Numbered from the stretch's first letter, positions 8,746 to 18,950 are shown. The stretch is 64,000 bases of DNA from Pedobacter steynii (GCF_001721645.1 NZ_CP017141.1:1736001-1800000); one strand, 5' to 3'. The notes: generated by a model not told the origin, from the letters alone. Made by a program: numbers and translations.

Positions 8746-9192
8746 TCAGCAGGAGATTTTGTCCACCCTGCCTCCATGTCTGCCTCCTTCGAAAGGGGTA
8801 TTCAGGAAAGTTGTGGTCATTTCTTTTGCCAGGTCTTCAGAAACAAATCTTGCCGGGATGCACAATATGTTTGCATTGTTATGCATTCTGGACAAGGATG
8901 CAATTTCATTAAGCCAGCAAATGGCGGCACGGATATGCTGGTGTTTATTGGCGGTAATGGCGACTCCGTTTGCACTCCCGCAAACAAGGATACCAAAAGT
9001 ATATTCCTTGCTTTCTACAGCTGATGCTACAGGGTGGGCAAAATCAGGATAGTCTACGGATTGTGTGGAATGTGTGCCAAAATCTTTAACCTCATAATCA
9101 GTTAAAAAGGATTTTAACAACTCCTTGTACTCAAAACCTGCATGGTCAGCGCCGATTGCAATTTTAACCTTTGTTTCTGTTGACATTTTCAA
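8746..9192 (-). CDS. rpiB: Ribose-5-phosphate isomerase B
   Basis: 148-residue sugar-phosphate isomerase of the RpiB/LacAB family, interconverting ribulose 5-phosphate and ribose 5-phosphate in the pentose phosphate pathway. Visible motifs are GADHAGFEYK near the start, the catalytic Cys71 in VCGSANG, and RMHNNANILCIPAR around the phosphate-binding region. Length is typical. The family consensus begins a few residues before KIAIGADHAG, so either Met1 or Met3 would serve. It is followed by the M28 peptidase and preceded by tatC, all on the minus strand. Confidence 0.92.
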   Translation of the reverse strand: MKMSTETKVKIAIGADHAGFEYKELLKSFLTDYEVKDFGTHSTQSVDYPDFAHPVASAVESKEYTFGILVCGSANGVAITANKHQHIRAAICWLNEIASLSRMHNNANILCIPARFVSEDLAKEMTTTFLNTPFEGGRHGGRVDKISC

Positions 9193-9231
9193 AAATATAT
9201 AGAATAATAATAAACCTGCGTAACCTTCTTG

Positions 9232-10122
9232 TTAGTCTTTTCTCACTTTAGCCACACCATACAGTTCTTTGTTTTTTTTGCGTTCAATGTTTGCTGAAAT
9301 ATAAATACTCAACTCATAAAGCAAGAACAAAGGAAGGGCAACAATCATCATGGTATAAGGATCGGCTGTAGGGGTAACGACAGCAGCCACGATCAGAATC
9401 AGGACGGTTGAATATCTTCTGCTGGCACGCATAAATGCCGGGGTCATTACGCCTAATTTTGATAGGATATAGATGATGACCGGAAGCTGGAAGATGACAC
9501 CTGAACCCAGTGTCAGGGTCATAACCGAGGATAAGTAAGAATCGATGGTAAAGGTATTCTGAATTTCCGGACTCACGGTAAAGTTGGTAAGGAAATTGAT
9601 CGATAAAGGGCAGATCATGTAATATCCGAAAAGGATCCCCAGGAAGAAGAGGATAGAAGCAAAGGCAACAAAGCCACTTGCAGATTTTCTTTCATTTTCA
9701 TGAAGGGCTGGTTTAATGAATAACCAGAGTTCAAACAAAAGGTAAGGAATTCCGAGGATGATCCCTACCATCACACAGGAGTTTAGCTGGAGGGTAAATT
9801 GTCCGGCCATTTCTGTGTTGATGATCTTTGCATCAATCTTGGTAATGCAAAAATCCGATCCTATAGCGGGGAACTTCTCAACGAGTTTACACATCATTCT
9901 GTAGGTCCAGAAATTGGGGTTCTTAGGCCCCATGATGATGGTATTAAAGATAAAGTCCGTAAAATAAAAAGCTCCGGCAGTTAATACAAAGACAACAGCC
10001 AGTGCCCTCAGCAAATGTTTTCTAAGGACATCGATGTGGTCAAAGAAAGACATTTCTGCCTCTAAAGTTTTTCCTTTTTCTTTTATAGCACCAATAAGGT
10101 CCCTTTTTTTAGTATCACTCAT
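9232..10122 (-). CDS. tatC: Sec-independent protein translocase TatC
   Basis: 296-residue inner-membrane core of the twin-arginine translocation pathway, which exports folded proteins. Six hydrophobic helices are visible. The cytoplasmic N-terminal signature MSFFDHIDVLRKHLLRA and the ELWLFIKPALHENERK loop, which carries the conserved Phe/Pro/Leu/Glu set, are both present. A periplasmic insertion of about 60 residues after helix 1 is longer than in E. coli TatC, as usual in Bacteroidota. No tatA gene is adjacent, so it must be elsewhere. The gene begins beyond the terminator that follows accC. Confidence 0.92.
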   Translation of the reverse strand: MSDTKKRDLIGAIKEKGKTLEAEMSFFDHIDVLRKHLLRALAVVFVLTAGAFYFTDFIFNTIIMGPKNPNFWTYRMMCKLVEKFPAIGSDFCITKIDAKIINTEMAGQFTLQLNSCVMVGIILGIPYLLFELWLFIKPALHENERKSASGFVAFASILFFLGILFGYYMICPLSINFLTNFTVSPEIQNTFTIDSYLSSVMTLTLGSGVIFQLPVIIYILSKLGVMTPAFMRASRRYSTVLILIVAAVVTPTADPYTMMIVALPLFLLYELSIYISANIERKKNKELYGVAKVRKD

Positions 10123-10134
10123 GTACGTTATTTG

Positions 10135-10175
10135 TAAAACAAAAATACCATTCTATTGTATTCAGAATGGTATTT
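10135..10175 (-). terminator. Intrinsic terminator after accC
   Basis: On the minus strand AAATACCATTCT (10175-10164) pairs with AGAATGGTATTT (10154-10143), a 12-bp perfect stem with a 9-nt loop, followed by TTTTTGTTTT. It closes the lipid operon 28 bp after the accC stop and separates it from tatC. Confidence 0.85.
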
Positions 10176-10202
10176 ACGTTTTAAATCTACTAAATAGTTT
10201 TT

Positions 10203-11543
10203 CTATTCTGAAAATTCGAAGGTTTCCATAAACTTCGTGGTAAAATTACCAGCCCTAAAGTTAGGATCTTTCATCAGTTTTAAGTGGAAAGGTATCGTAG
10301 TTTTTACACCTTCAATTACAAATTCACTTAGCGCACGCTCCATTGTACTGATGGCTTCTTCACGTGTCTGAGCCACACAGATCAGTTTAGCAATCATGGA
10401 ATCGTAGTTGGAAGGAATCTGGTAACCAGCATATACATGGGTATCTACCCTTACGCCATGCCCACCCGGAGAGTGGAAATTGGTGATTTTTCCAGGGCAA
10501 GGTCTGAAGTTGTTAAAAGGGTCTTCAGCATTGATCCTGCATTCAATCGCATGCATATCAGGTAAGTAATTTTTTCCGGAGATCGGAACTCCTGAAGCCA
10601 CTTTAATCTGTTCTTTGATCAGGTCATAGTTGATCACTTCTTCTGTTACCGGGTGTTCCACCTGGATACGGGTATTCATTTCCATGAAATAGAAGTTGCG
10701 GTGTTTATCAACCAGGAATTCAATTGTTCCTGCACCTTCATATTGTACAGCGATAGCGCCTTTAATGGCAGCTTCACCCATTCTCTCCCGAAGCTCCGGT
10801 GTCATGAAAGGAGATGGTGCTTCTTCTACGAGTTTTTGATGGCGGCGTTGGATAGAGCAATCGCGTTCTGACAAGTGACAGGCTTTACCGTACTGATCTC
10901 CGATGATCTGGATTTCAATGTGGCGTGGATCTTCAATATATTTTTCCAGATAAAGGCCATCATTTCCAAAGGCTGCACCCGATTCTTGTCTGGCGCTGTC
11001 CCATGCATTTTCAAAGTCTTCATCTTTCCATACTACACGCATTCCTCGTCCACCACCACCGGCAGTAGCTTTCAGAATGACAGGGTAGCCCATATCATTA
11101 GCGATTTTAATACCTTCTTTGACACTTTCAAGTAAGCCTTCCGAACCTGGGATGGTTGGCACACCTGCTTTTTTCATGGTTTCTTTTGCGGAAGCTTTAT
11201 CCCCCATAGAATTGATCTGTTCCGGGGTAGCACCGATAAATTTAATTCCATAATCACGGCAAACCGAAGAAAACTTTGCGTTTTCAGATAAGAAACCGTA
11301 ACCTGGGTGTATGGCATCTGCATTGGTTAATTCTGCGGCCGAAATGATATTTGGAATGCTCAGGTAAGAATCCTTACTTGGTGGCGGTCCTATACAAACG
11401 GCTTCATCGGCAAAGCGTACGTGTAAACTCTCTCTGTCTGCAGTGGAGTAAACCGCAACGGTTTTGATGCCCATTTCTTTACAGGTGCGGATGATGCGTA
11501 AAGCAATCTCGCCCCTGTTGGCAATTAGTATCTTTTTAAACAT
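10203..11543 (-). CDS. accC: Acetyl-CoA carboxylase, biotin carboxylase subunit
   Basis: 446-residue ATP-grasp enzyme that carboxylates the biotin of AccB, the first step of fatty-acid synthesis. The N-terminal fold begins [19 protein letters not shown]. The glycine-rich ATP loop [14 protein letters not shown], the biotin-site [15 protein letters not shown] and the C-terminal lobe RINAEDP are all intact. Length agrees with E. coli AccC (449). It is the last gene of the leftward cluster and follows accB by 34 bp. The carboxyltransferase genes accA and accD are not in the window. Confidence 0.96.
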   Translation of the reverse strand: MFKKILIANRGEIALRIIRTCKEMGIKTVAVYSTADRESLHVRFADEAVCIGPPPSKDSYLSIPNIISAAELTNADAIHPGYGFLSENAKFSSVCRDYGIKFIGATPEQINSMGDKASAKETMKKAGVPTIPGSEGLLESVKEGIKIANDMGYPVILKATAGGGGRGMRVVWKDEDFENAWDSARQESGAAFGNDGLYLEKYIEDPRHIEIQIIGDQYGKACHLSERDCSIQRRHQKLVEEAPSPFMTPELRERMGEAAIKGAIAVQYEGAGTIEFLVDKHRNFYFMEMNTRIQVEHPVTEEVINYDLIKEQIKVASGVPISGKNYLPDMHAIECRINAEDPFNNFRPCPGKITNFHSPGGHGVRVDTHVYAGYQIPSNYDSMIAKLICVAQTREEAISTMERALSEFVIEGVKTTIPFHLKLMKDPNFRAGNFTTKFMETFEFSE

Positions 11544-11577
11544 ATATGTCTATTAAGTAATGTGTCAAAAAGACAGA

Positions 11578-12057
11578 TTACATAGGTTCAACTAAAAATA
11601 ACGGTTGGTCATATTCTACTGGAGAAGCATTTTCTACAAGAACCTTAACGATTCTTCCTGAAACTTCACTTTCGATTTCATTGAACAATTTCATGGCTTC
11701 AATGATACAGATCACTTTACCTACCGCAACCTCATCACCTACATTTACGAAAGAAGGTTTATCAGGGCTTGATGAACGGTAAAAAGTTCCGATCATAGGC
11801 GATTTTATAGTAATGTATTTAGAATCGTCTTCGACAGCAGCAACAGGTGCTTTTGTTTCTGTTGGTACAGCTGGTTGCGGTGCTGCCGCTGCTGGTACAA
11901 CAGCCGGAGCAATCTGAGCTGGAACAGTTGCATGAACAACAGTAGGAGCCTGATTGGTTTTGATAGTAATTTTGAAGTCTTCCTGCTCAATAGCGACTTC
12001 ATTTACGCCCGAACGAGAAACAAATTTAATAAGTTCCTGAATTTGTTTGATATCCAT
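11578..12057 (-). CDS. accB: Acetyl-CoA carboxylase biotin carboxyl carrier protein
   Basis: 159 residues. The C-terminal biotinyl domain (about 78-159) holds the biotin attachment motif EAMKL with Lys123, and the hallmark thumb region is present between strands. The N-terminal segment [14 protein letters not shown] is the conserved helix, and an Ala/Pro/Val-rich mobile linker (about 36-75) joins them. The protein carries carboxybiotin between AccC and the carboxyltransferase. It lies between fabH and accC, the arrangement used by many Bacteroidota to couple initiation and malonyl-CoA supply. Confidence 0.96.
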   Translation of the reverse strand: MDIKQIQELIKFVSRSGVNEVAIEQEDFKITIKTNQAPTVVHATVPAQIAPAVVPAAAAPQPAVPTETKAPVAAVEDDSKYITIKSPMIGTFYRSSSPDKPSFVNVGDEVAVGKVICIIEAMKLFNEIESEVSGRIVKVLVENASPVEYDQPLFLVEPM

Positions 12058-12130
12058 TTTTTGGTGTTATTTAGAGAAAACAGTATGTCTTAACAATTAC
12101 CTAAGTTAAGATTAATTATTTTAATAAAAT

Positions 12131-13126
12131 TTAATAGGCCCATTTTAAGTATACGGAGCCCCAGGTAAAACCGCCTCCGAATGCTGCCAGGATAATGTTA
12201 TCGCCTTTTTTAAGCTGGCTTTCCCATTCCCATAAGCAAAGGGGGATTGTCCCGTTAGTGGTATTTCCGTAACGTTGAATGTTGATCATTACCTTTTCTG
12301 TGCCAAGTCCCATTCTGGATGCGGTGGCATCGATGATCCTTTTGTTGGCCTGATGAGGAACCAACCAAGTCACATCATCAGAAGTAAGCTGATTACGGTC
12401 CATGATTTCAGCTGCTACATCAGCCATATTGGTGACTGCAAATTTGAATACTGCCTGACCTTCCTGATGCACGACATGCTCATTATTGTCGACGGTTTCA
12501 TGGCTTGCAGGTCTTGCTGAGCCTCCCGCTTTCTGATGCAGAAATTGCCTGCCTGAACCATCACTTTTCAGGATGGAATCCTGGATCCCCAGTCCTTCTT
12601 CATTTGGCTCTAAAAGAACAGCACCGCAGCCATCACCAAAAATGATGCAGGTGGTGCGGTCCTGATAGTTGATGATAGACGACATCTTATCGCCACCAAC
12701 AACCAATACTTTTTTATGTTTGCCCGATTCGATAAACTGTGATGCAGTAGAAAGTCCGTAGATGAAGCCGGAGCACGCTGCCTGAAGGTCGTATCCCCAG
12801 GCATTTTTAGCACCAATTTTATCGGCCAGGATATTTGCTGATGCAGGAAAAGGCATATCAGGGGTAGTGGTACAGAAGATGATCAGCTCAATTTCTTCCG
12901 CAGAAATTCCACGTTTTTTAAGTAGCCCGTTCACGGCCTGAACAGCCATGTCAGAGGTACCTAGTCCTTCACCTTTCAATATTCTCCGCTCTTTGATACC
13001 GGTTCTGGAAGTAATCCATTCATCCGTAGTGTCTACAATGGATTCTAGCTCTTTATTAGTCAGTACGTAATCTGGTACGTAACCATTGACAGCCGTAATC
13101 GCAGCGTGAATTTTATTCATTTTCAA
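12131..13126 (-). CDS. fabH: 3-oxoacyl-ACP synthase III (FabH)
   Basis: 331-residue beta-ketoacyl-ACP synthase III, which condenses an acyl-CoA primer with malonyl-ACP to start fatty-acid chains. The catalytic triad is visible: Cys118 in QAACSGF, His258 in VPHQANKRI and Asn288 in RYGNTTNGT. In Bacteroidota this enzyme typically accepts branched primers, which would fit the branched-chain E1 gene at 2786, but the sequence alone does not prove primer choice. It starts 5 bp after plsX, so the two are translationally close. The family start is a few residues before [14 protein letters not shown], consistent with the Met used. Confidence 0.95.
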   Translation of the reverse strand: MKMNKIHAAITAVNGYVPDYVLTNKELESIVDTTDEWITSRTGIKERRILKGEGLGTSDMAVQAVNGLLKKRGISAEEIELIIFCTTTPDMPFPASANILADKIGAKNAWGYDLQAACSGFIYGLSTASQFIESGKHKKVLVVGGDKMSSIINYQDRTTCIIFGDGCGAVLLEPNEEGLGIQDSILKSDGSGRQFLHQKAGGSARPASHETVDNNEHVVHQEGQAVFKFAVTNMADVAAEIMDRNQLTSDDVTWLVPHQANKRIIDATASRMGLGTEKVMINIQRYGNTTNGTIPLCLWEWESQLKKGDNIILAAFGGGFTWGSVYLKWAY

Positions 13127-13131
13127 TGTTC

Positions 13132-14070
13132 TTATTTAAATGCGGCTTGAATTTTACCTACCAAGCCAGTAGTAATCATATCCCTGGATTGTAGGATCAT
13201 GTTTTTTACGGCTGTCGGACTTGAAATGCCATGACCTATGATCACCGGAGCATTGACACCTAAAACCGGGCTTCCGCCATAGTTTTCATAGTTAAAGCGG
13301 TCAAAGAAATCATCTTTTAACCCTCTTTTCAGTGTCAGTACATAAAATGATTCTGCCAGTTTCAGCATTACATTTCCTGTAAATCCATCACATACAATTA
13401 CGTCAGCTTTATCGTTGAATAAGTCCCTTCCTTCCACATTTCCCACAAAGTTGAAGAGATTGGTATCCTTCATTAAAGGGAAGGTTGCGAGGCTCAGCAT
13501 GTCGCCTTTCTCGTCTTCTTCACCAATATTCATCAGGGCCACTTTAGGATTGACGATCTGCATGACATATTCCGCATACAAACTTCCCAATATACCAAAT
13601 TGCAGCAAGGTATCCGGCTTACAGTCGGCATTTGCGCCAACATCAAGCATCAGACCTACGCCACCGCTGAGTTTAGGAAGAAAAGTTGTGAGACATGGCC
13701 TGATGATTCCCGGAATAGTTTTGACACTAAATACGGCACCAACAAGCATAGCACCAGAATTACCGGCACTGGCAAAAGAGTCCAGTTTTCCTTCTTTAAG
13801 TAAAGAAAAACCAACAGCAATACTGGAATTTGGCTTTTGAACAATGGCCTTAGTGGGATGTTCGCCCATACCGATCACTTCTTCGGTATGAACATATTCA
13901 AAGTGATCCGGATTGAATCCGTTTTCAGTGAGAAGGGGCTTAATCTGCTGCGTATCTCCAATCAGCACTATGTGCTCTCCGGGAGATAACAATTGATGGG
14001 CAGCTATTGCTCCTAAAACGTTTGCTTTAGGAGCATAGTCTCCGCCCATTATATCGAGACCTATTTTCAT
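13132..14070 (-). CDS. plsX: Phosphate acyltransferase PlsX
   Basis: 312-residue enzyme that converts acyl-ACP to acyl phosphate for phospholipid synthesis, peripheral to the inner membrane. Signature segments are [19 protein letters not shown] at the start, [10 protein letters not shown] in the middle and [16 protein letters not shown]. Length is somewhat shorter than E. coli PlsX (356) but normal for the phylum. The gene sits between rpmF and fabH, as in the widely conserved rpmF-plsX-fab order. Confidence 0.95.
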   Translation of the reverse strand: MKIGLDIMGGDYAPKANVLGAIAAHQLLSPGEHIVLIGDTQQIKPLLTENGFNPDHFEYVHTEEVIGMGEHPTKAIVQKPNSSIAVGFSLLKEGKLDSFASAGNSGAMLVGAVFSVKTIPGIIRPCLTTFLPKLSGGVGLMLDVGANADCKPDTLLQFGILGSLYAEYVMQIVNPKVALMNIGEEDEKGDMLSLATFPLMKDTNLFNFVGNVEGRDLFNDKADVIVCDGFTGNVMLKLAESFYVLTLKRGLKDDFFDRFNYENYGGSPVLGVNAPVIIGHGISSPTAVKNMILQSRDMITTGLVGKIQAAFK

Positions 14071-14171
14071 AGTAAAAAATCAGTTTGTGTTAGAAGGCAA
14101 TATTGCCTTTGTTTCCAGTCGCTAAAGGTAAACTTAAACCGACTTAAAACACAAACTATTTTTCAAGAAAA

Positions 14172-14363
14172 TTAACCTATTGAAGTGTTTTCAATAACCA
14201 ATTTACCGTTGTAGTATAGGTTACCATCAACGTTATATGCATGGTGAGGTACGTGAATTGCACCAGTGGTTTGACAAGTAGCCAAAGAAGGAGCTACAGC
14301 TTTATAGTGAGTTCTTCTTTTATCTCTTCTACTTTTAGAAATCTTGCGTTTTGGATGTGCCAT
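14172..14363 (-). CDS. rpmF: 50S ribosomal protein L32
   Basis: 63-residue basic protein with the L32 signature [20 protein letters not shown]. Only one Cys is present (LATCQTTG), so this is the zinc-free form lacking the four-cysteine site. It begins 18 bp after the DUF177 gene and precedes plsX by 101 bp. The DUF177-rpmF pair is one of the most conserved bacterial gene neighbours. Confidence 0.96.
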   Translation of the reverse strand: MAHPKRKISKSRRDKRRTHYKAVAPSLATCQTTGAIHVPHHAYNVDGNLYYNGKLVIENTSIG

Positions 14364-14381
14364 TGCTGATTTGTTTAATTA

Positions 14382-14939
14382 TTATTTTAATTTTTTTAAT
14401 GCTGCCCAACGCGGGTCATCATCGTTGTTTTCTTCTTCTTCGGGTGTTCCGGCCGATAGACTTTTCAATCTGTCGATCATTTCCTGATCACATTTCTGGC
14501 CATCGCCATTCTGCTCACAGACTTTAATATAAGGTACCGAAACGGTGATGAGCTCATAAATTGGAAGTGCAACATCAAGTTCACTTTCTTTTTTGCTCAG
14601 GACAATGATTTCTAAATCATCACTTTCCAGTTCATCTTCAGCAAATTTTACGATCTGCCTTTCCTGTACTTCTATTGGTGCATTAAATTCTGACAAGCAT
14701 TTGTCACAATCCAATACGATTGTTCCTTTGATATGGAACTGCAAAATTAACATTGTTTCCTGTTTATCCAGTTCAATGTCAACTTTTAAGGTTCCTTTTT
14801 TTACTAAAGAGTACTCAAAGGCGTCAAAAAAGCTGTTATCAATATCAAAGTCAAACTGATGTTTGCCAATTTTTAAGCCGGTAAAGGGGATTGAAAATTG
14901 TTTTAGTGGTTTCAATTGTAACAAAATTTTAGCCCGCAA
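14382..14939 (-). CDS. YceD-family (DUF177) protein
   Basis: 185-residue protein of the DUF177 family, always found just before rpmF and implicated in 23S rRNA accumulation in plants and bacteria. The conserved CDKCL segment lies in mid-protein, followed by an acidic strand (AEDELESDDLEIIVLSK) and a later Cys pair region. The acidic tail (EEEENNDDDPRWAALKKL) with the PRWA/LKKL ending is typical. It shares the leftward transcript with rpmF and is 40 bp downstream of pdxA. Confidence 0.88.
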   Translation of the reverse strand: MRAKILLQLKPLKQFSIPFTGLKIGKHQFDFDIDNSFFDAFEYSLVKKGTLKVDIELDKQETMLILQFHIKGTIVLDCDKCLSEFNAPIEVQERQIVKFAEDELESDDLEIIVLSKKESELDVALPIYELITVSVPYIKVCEQNGDGQKCDQEMIDRLKSLSAGTPEEEENNDDDPRWAALKKLK

Positions 14940-14979
14940 ATGTAGGAATTATTTTATAGATATAAAATGTTTTTTCATT

Positions 14980-16059
14980 CTAATTTGCATCATCTTTTGT
15001 ATCTGCTGCAGTTTCTATAATTTTTCCGCCACTTCTGAGCTGGTTTTTCAATAATTCTTCCTGTTCTCTTCTGTTCCTTACGATGTGAGTTGCTGCAAAT
15101 AAGGCTTCTATAAATGAAGTCGGATCTGCAAGGTTCTTGCCGGCAATGTCATATCCTGTGCCATGATCCGGCGAAGTACGTACGATTTTAAGGCCTGCAG
15201 AATAGTTTACGCCGGTACTGAAAGCGATGGTTTTGAAGGGGATTAAACCCTGATCATGATACATCGCTAAAACGGCATCAAATTGTTTGTAGCTACCTTT
15301 ACCAAAAAAGCCGTCGGCAGGGTAAGGACCAAAACAAATTACCCCTTTATCGAAGGCTTGCTGAATGGCCGGCATAATGGTTTCCGCTTCTTCTGTACCC
15401 AATAGTCCGTTGTCGCCGGCATGTGGGTTTAGCCCAAGCACCGCAATTTTTGGTTTCTCAATCCAGAAATCCTTCTTTAAACTTTCGTTCATCATCAACA
15501 GTTTTTTTACGATTTTATCTGCGGTGATGCTTTTAGGAACGTCTGCAATAGGAATGTGCCCGGTAACGACACCTACTCTGATATCCTCACTTAAAAGGAA
15601 CATCAGGACGTCATTGCTTCCACTGCGTTCCATCAGGTATTCGGTATGTCCCGGAAATTTGAAGGTTTCAGACTGGATGTTATGTTTATTGATCGGCGCG
15701 GTTACTAACGCATCAATATCTCCTTTTATTAAATCTTCTGTCGCTTTTTCTAAAGAAAGCAAGGCGTATTTTCCGCCTGTTTCATTGGCAACGCCAAGTT
15801 CTATCTTTACATCTTCTTCCCAGCAGTTGATGATATTTGCCTTTTTAGGATTGGCAAGAGATGGTTCTGTGATGACATTGAAGTTGAAGTCGCTCAGACC
15901 TAAAGCCTTGCGATGGTATGAAGCAACTTTAGTGTGTCCGTAAACGATGGGCGTACAGTAATCAAGGATCCTGTTTTCCGATAAAGTTTTAAGGATTACT
16001 TCTAAACCGATACCATTGACATCACCTATGCTTATTCCAATTTTAATTTTATTGCTCAT
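14980..16059 (-). CDS. pdxA: 4-hydroxythreonine-4-phosphate dehydrogenase PdxA
   Basis: 359-residue NAD-dependent, metal-dependent oxidoreductase of pyridoxal 5'-phosphate synthesis (deoxyxylulose-5-phosphate-dependent route). Recognisable parts are IGISIGDVNGIGLEVILK at the start, the metal-site His in FPGHTEYL, NPHAGDNGLLG, the MYHDQGLIPFK loop and TSPDHGTGYDIAG. Length is as expected with a short extra C-terminal tail. It precedes DUF177-rpmF-plsX and may be cotranscribed with them. Confidence 0.95.
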   Translation of the reverse strand: MSNKIKIGISIGDVNGIGLEVILKTLSENRILDYCTPIVYGHTKVASYHRKALGLSDFNFNVITEPSLANPKKANIINCWEEDVKIELGVANETGGKYALLSLEKATEDLIKGDIDALVTAPINKHNIQSETFKFPGHTEYLMERSGSNDVLMFLLSEDIRVGVVTGHIPIADVPKSITADKIVKKLLMMNESLKKDFWIEKPKIAVLGLNPHAGDNGLLGTEEAETIMPAIQQAFDKGVICFGPYPADGFFGKGSYKQFDAVLAMYHDQGLIPFKTIAFSTGVNYSAGLKIVRTSPDHGTGYDIAGKNLADPTSFIEALFAATHIVRNRREQEELLKNQLRSGGKIIETAADTKDDAN

Positions 16060-16193
16060 ACTTCAAGAAAAATTTAGCGCAAAATACAGATTTCATTTTG
16101 AAATGACCGGATTTTTCCTGTCGGTGGGTATCCTAAGGCGCAGGATTTACTGCTGACCAGGTTATTTTTCTGTCTGTAAAGTGTTCAAAAGCA

Positions 16194-16388
16194 TTAAATC
16201 CTGATTTCAGGCAGATGTCCGATATATTCAAAAAGAAAATGCTCTCCTTTGAGCAGATCTCCGTCCACTTTATCAGGTTGTTTAAGAATCAGATCCTTGT
16301 GTATATCCTCTAATTCAAAGGACAATTCTTCTTGCCCGATGTGATTTATTTCTTGCCGGATGGTCTCAAGGATTTCATATAACCTCAT
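16194..16388 (-). CDS. Small hypothetical protein
   Basis: 64-codon open frame with an ATG and no overlap with recognised genes. The product is acidic and helical in character (LYEILETIRQEINHIGQEEL) and matches no family I know. It lies 134 bp upstream of pdxA on the same strand and diverges from rsmA. Its reality is supported only by an isolated position and a protein-like composition. Confidence 0.4.
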   Translation of the reverse strand: MRLYEILETIRQEINHIGQEELSFELEDIHKDLILKQPDKVDGDLLKGEHFLFEYIGHLPEIRI

Positions 16389-16584
16389 TGTTGCTGATTT
16401 TTATCATTCAAATTTCCAATAATTTCAGCTGTAATTCAAATCCCGATCATCAGGTAAAGATTTTATCGTCTTTCTCTGTGAAAATGAAAAGTCCGGTTTT
16501 AATACCATTGAGGGGCTTTCAGCCGAATGTTAGTCTAATACTCGTAAAACTTTGCTTATTTTGCAGCTTTTAGGAGAAGTATAT

Positions 16585-17367
16585 ATGAGTTTGGTTAGGG
16601 CAAAGAAACATTTAGGACAACATTTTTTAACCGACAAAAAGATTGCGGCAAAAATTGTAAACGGCCTGGTGCATACCGATCAGTACAAGCAGGTGCTTGA
16701 AGTTGGTCCTGGAATGGGAATTCTTTCAGATATTTTATTGGAAAGAGAAGATCTGGAAACTTTTCTGATTGATATTGATGTGGAATCTTACCATTTTCTT
16801 CAGGAGAAGTACCCTCAGTTGGGAGGCCGTTTGATCAATGGCGATTTCCTGGCTTTAGACCTTTCGTCGATATTTAAAGAAAAATATGCGATCATTGGGA
16901 ACTTCCCTTATAATATATCCTCACAGATTCTTTTCAAGATTCTGGAAAACCGCGGACAGGTAGTTGAGATGGTAGGGATGTTTCAGAAGGAAGTTGCCGA
17001 ACGTTGTGCTTCCAAGTCAGGAACTAAAGATTATGGAATTTTAAGTGTGCTGATCCAGGCATATTATGATATAGAGTATTTATTTACCGTGAAGCCGGGA
17101 ACCTTCAATCCACCTCCGAAAGTTAACTCTGGGGTGATCCGATTGAGCCGTAACCAGGTGGAAAGTCTTCCATGTGATGAAAAGCTTTTCTGGCGTACGG
17201 TAAAAGCGGGTTTCAATCAAAGAAGAAAAACTTTGAGAAATGCTCTTTCAGGTATGGTTCCAAAAGATAAGATGGATGATCATATTTTCTTTGATAAACG
17301 CGCAGAACAATTAAGTGTAGAGCAGTTCATTGAGCTGACCCAACATTTAGCCCATCTTTCACAATAA
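16585..17367 (+). CDS. rsmA: 16S rRNA dimethyltransferase RsmA (KsgA)
   Basis: 260-residue SAM-dependent enzyme that dimethylates two adjacent adenines in the 3' hairpin of 16S rRNA. It starts VRAKKHLGQHFLTDKKIA, has motif I VLEVGPGMGILSD, and the catalytic NFPYNISS; the C-terminal rRNA-binding domain has FNQRRKTLRNAL. The frame is open back to 16552, but the ATG at 16585 gives the family start and is preceded by AGGAGAAG at 16572-16579. The next gene starts 21 bp later on the same strand. Confidence 0.95.
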   Translation: MSLVRAKKHLGQHFLTDKKIAAKIVNGLVHTDQYKQVLEVGPGMGILSDILLEREDLETFLIDIDVESYHFLQEKYPQLGGRLINGDFLALDLSSIFKEKYAIIGNFPYNISSQILFKILENRGQVVEMVGMFQKEVAERCASKSGTKDYGILSVLIQAYYDIEYLFTVKPGTFNPPPKVNSGVIRLSRNQVESLPCDEKLFWRTVKAGFNQRRKTLRNALSGMVPKDKMDDHIFFDKRAEQLSVEQFIELTQHLAHLSQ

Positions 17368-17388
17368 CAACCATTCATTTTAGACGTA

Positions 17389-18318
17389 ATGAGCAAAAGG
17401 AAAATTTTAATTGTTGACGAATTGCATCCTATTTTTAAGGAGCGTGCGATAGCTTTAGGATATGAAGTGGACGATGAGCCTCTTTTTACCCGGGAGCAAA
17501 CTTTAGCTGCGATTTCTGCTTGCCAGGGAATTGCCGTGAGAACAAAATTCAGGATTGATCAGGAGCTGATGGAGGCTGCTCCATCTCTTAAATTCATAGC
17601 GAGAGCAGGCGCCGGACTGGATAATATCGATGAAGCCTACGCTTTAAGCCGCAATATTGCTTTGCTCAATGCTCCGGAAGGTAATATGGATGCTGTGGGA
17701 GAACATGCTACCGGTTTGCTGTTGTCTTTAATGAACAATTTTCGGAATGCAGATCGGGAAGTGCGTAATGGCACCTGGGACAGAGAAGGAAACAGAGGTT
17801 ATGAGCTTAAGGGAAAAACTGTTGGCATTATTGGCTACGGTTTTATGGGAAAAAGTTTTGCTAAAAAGCTTTCCGGCTTTGAGGTTAATGTGATTGCTTA
17901 TGATAAGTATAAAACAGGTTTTGGCGATGCGTATGCAAAAGAAGTGAGCATGGAAGAGATCGTCAGGCAAAGTGATGTATTGAGTTTGCATATTCCTCTG
18001 ACCGAAGAAACACGTCAGATGGTAAATGAGGAGTACCTTTTTCATTTTCGCAAACCTTTCTTTTTTATCAACACTGCAAGGGGAGAGATTGTGAATACAG
18101 CAGCAGTGCTGGACGCAATTCGTTCAGGAAAAATTCTGGGAGCAGGATTAGATGTTTTAGAGGTTGAGAAATTTCCGGCATTGTCAGATCAGGATTGGTT
18201 TACTACACTTAAATCTGAAGGAAAAGTGATCCTGACCCCACATGTTGGGGGCTGGACTTTTGAATCTTATCGTAAAATATCAGAAGTTTTAGCAGAGAAG
18301 CTTTCTTCTGTCATTTAA
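17389..18318 (+). CDS. D-2-hydroxyacid dehydrogenase (SerA-like)
   Basis: 309-residue NAD-dependent D-2-hydroxyacid dehydrogenase. The NAD-binding Rossmann motif appears as GKTVGIIGYGFMGKSFAKKL, and the catalytic set is present: Arg in NTARGEIVN, Glu in the following DVLEVE region and His in TPHVGGWT. It resembles the catalytic core of 3-phosphoglycerate dehydrogenase but lacks the C-terminal ACT domain, so feedback control by serine is not expected. The exact substrate (3-phosphoglycerate, glyoxylate or other) is open. It follows rsmA by 21 bp, so the pair probably forms one transcript. Confidence 0.85.
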   Translation: MSKRKILIVDELHPIFKERAIALGYEVDDEPLFTREQTLAAISACQGIAVRTKFRIDQELMEAAPSLKFIARAGAGLDNIDEAYALSRNIALLNAPEGNMDAVGEHATGLLLSLMNNFRNADREVRNGTWDREGNRGYELKGKTVGIIGYGFMGKSFAKKLSGFEVNVIAYDKYKTGFGDAYAKEVSMEEIVRQSDVLSLHIPLTEETRQMVNEEYLFHFRKPFFFINTARGEIVNTAAVLDAIRSGKILGAGLDVLEVEKFPALSDQDWFTTLKSEGKVILTPHVGGWTFESYRKISEVLAEKLSSVI

Positions 18319-18403
18319 TCATAGATTTTACTAAAACTGCCGAAATTCAAATTAAATAATTTGTTTTTGTGGTTGTACCCGATTATCTTCGTTTTTATTG
18401 AAG

Positions 18404-18449
18404 CAAGACTATGTAGGTTTAAAAACCGATGTAGTCTTGTTTGTTTTTT
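18404..18449 (+). terminator. Terminator hairpin between the dehydrogenase and greA
   Basis: CAAGACTA (18404-18411) pairs with TAGTCTTG (18432-18439); an inner GGTTT/AACC pairing may stack inside the loop. A T-rich run follows to 18449. It closes the rsmA-dehydrogenase transcript, although its position 28 bp before greA also allows a role as a leader hairpin if greA starts transcription upstream. Confidence 0.7.
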
Positions 18450-18476
18450 ATAGTAATACATAAAATAAATTGAGCT

Positions 18477-18950
18477 ATGACAGAGGTTACCTATTATACC
18501 CAAGATGGTTTAGACAGACTAAAGGAAGAATTACATCATATGAAAACTACCGGAAGACAACTGATCTCTAAGGCGATTGCCGAAGCTAGAGATAAAGGGG
18601 ATCTTTCTGAGAATGCGGAATATGATGCAGCAAAGGAGGCGCAGGGTTTGCACGAAGCTAAAATAGCAAAATTGGCAGCAACACTCTCTACAGCCAGATT
18701 AATTGATGAATCCAAGCTTGATACCTCCAAGGTATTGGCATTATCTATAGTAAAGATCAAAAATGTTAAAAACGGAGCTACCATGTCTTATCAGTTGGTA
18801 GCGGAAAGTGAGGCCGACCTTAAAACCGGTAAAATCTCCGTAAAATCGCCGATTGCCCAAGGACTATTGGGAAAATCAGTAGGTGATAAAACAGAGATTC
18901 AGGTTCCTGCAGGAAAGATTGAATTCGAGATATTAGAAATTACCAGATAA
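18477..18950 (+). CDS. greA: Transcription elongation factor GreA
   Basis: 157-residue cleavage factor that rescues backtracked RNA polymerase. The N-terminal coiled coil carries the acidic tip motif DLSENAEYDAAKEAQ, whose Asp and Glu residues reach the polymerase active site; the C-terminal FKBP-like domain has SPIAQGLLGKSVGD and ends with a beta strand. Length is typical (158 in E. coli). It is followed 19 bp later by a HIT-family gene, a frequent Bacteroidota arrangement. Confidence 0.96.
   Translation: MTEVTYYTQDGLDRLKEELHHMKTTGRQLISKAIAEARDKGDLSENAEYDAAKEAQGLHEAKIAKLAATLSTARLIDESKLDTSKVLALSIVKIKNVKNGATMSYQLVAESEADLKTGKISVKSPIAQGLLGKSVGDKTEIQVPAGKIEFEILEITR

Noticed and set aside
13415..13840. 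141-codon plus-strand ORF inside plsX
   Set aside because: Antisense shadow, Ser/Pro-rich composition as expected from the opposite strand of a conserved gene.
15365..15943. 192-codon plus-strand ORF inside pdxA
   Set aside because: It is the reverse-strand shadow of a well-supported gene and its product has no family resemblance.
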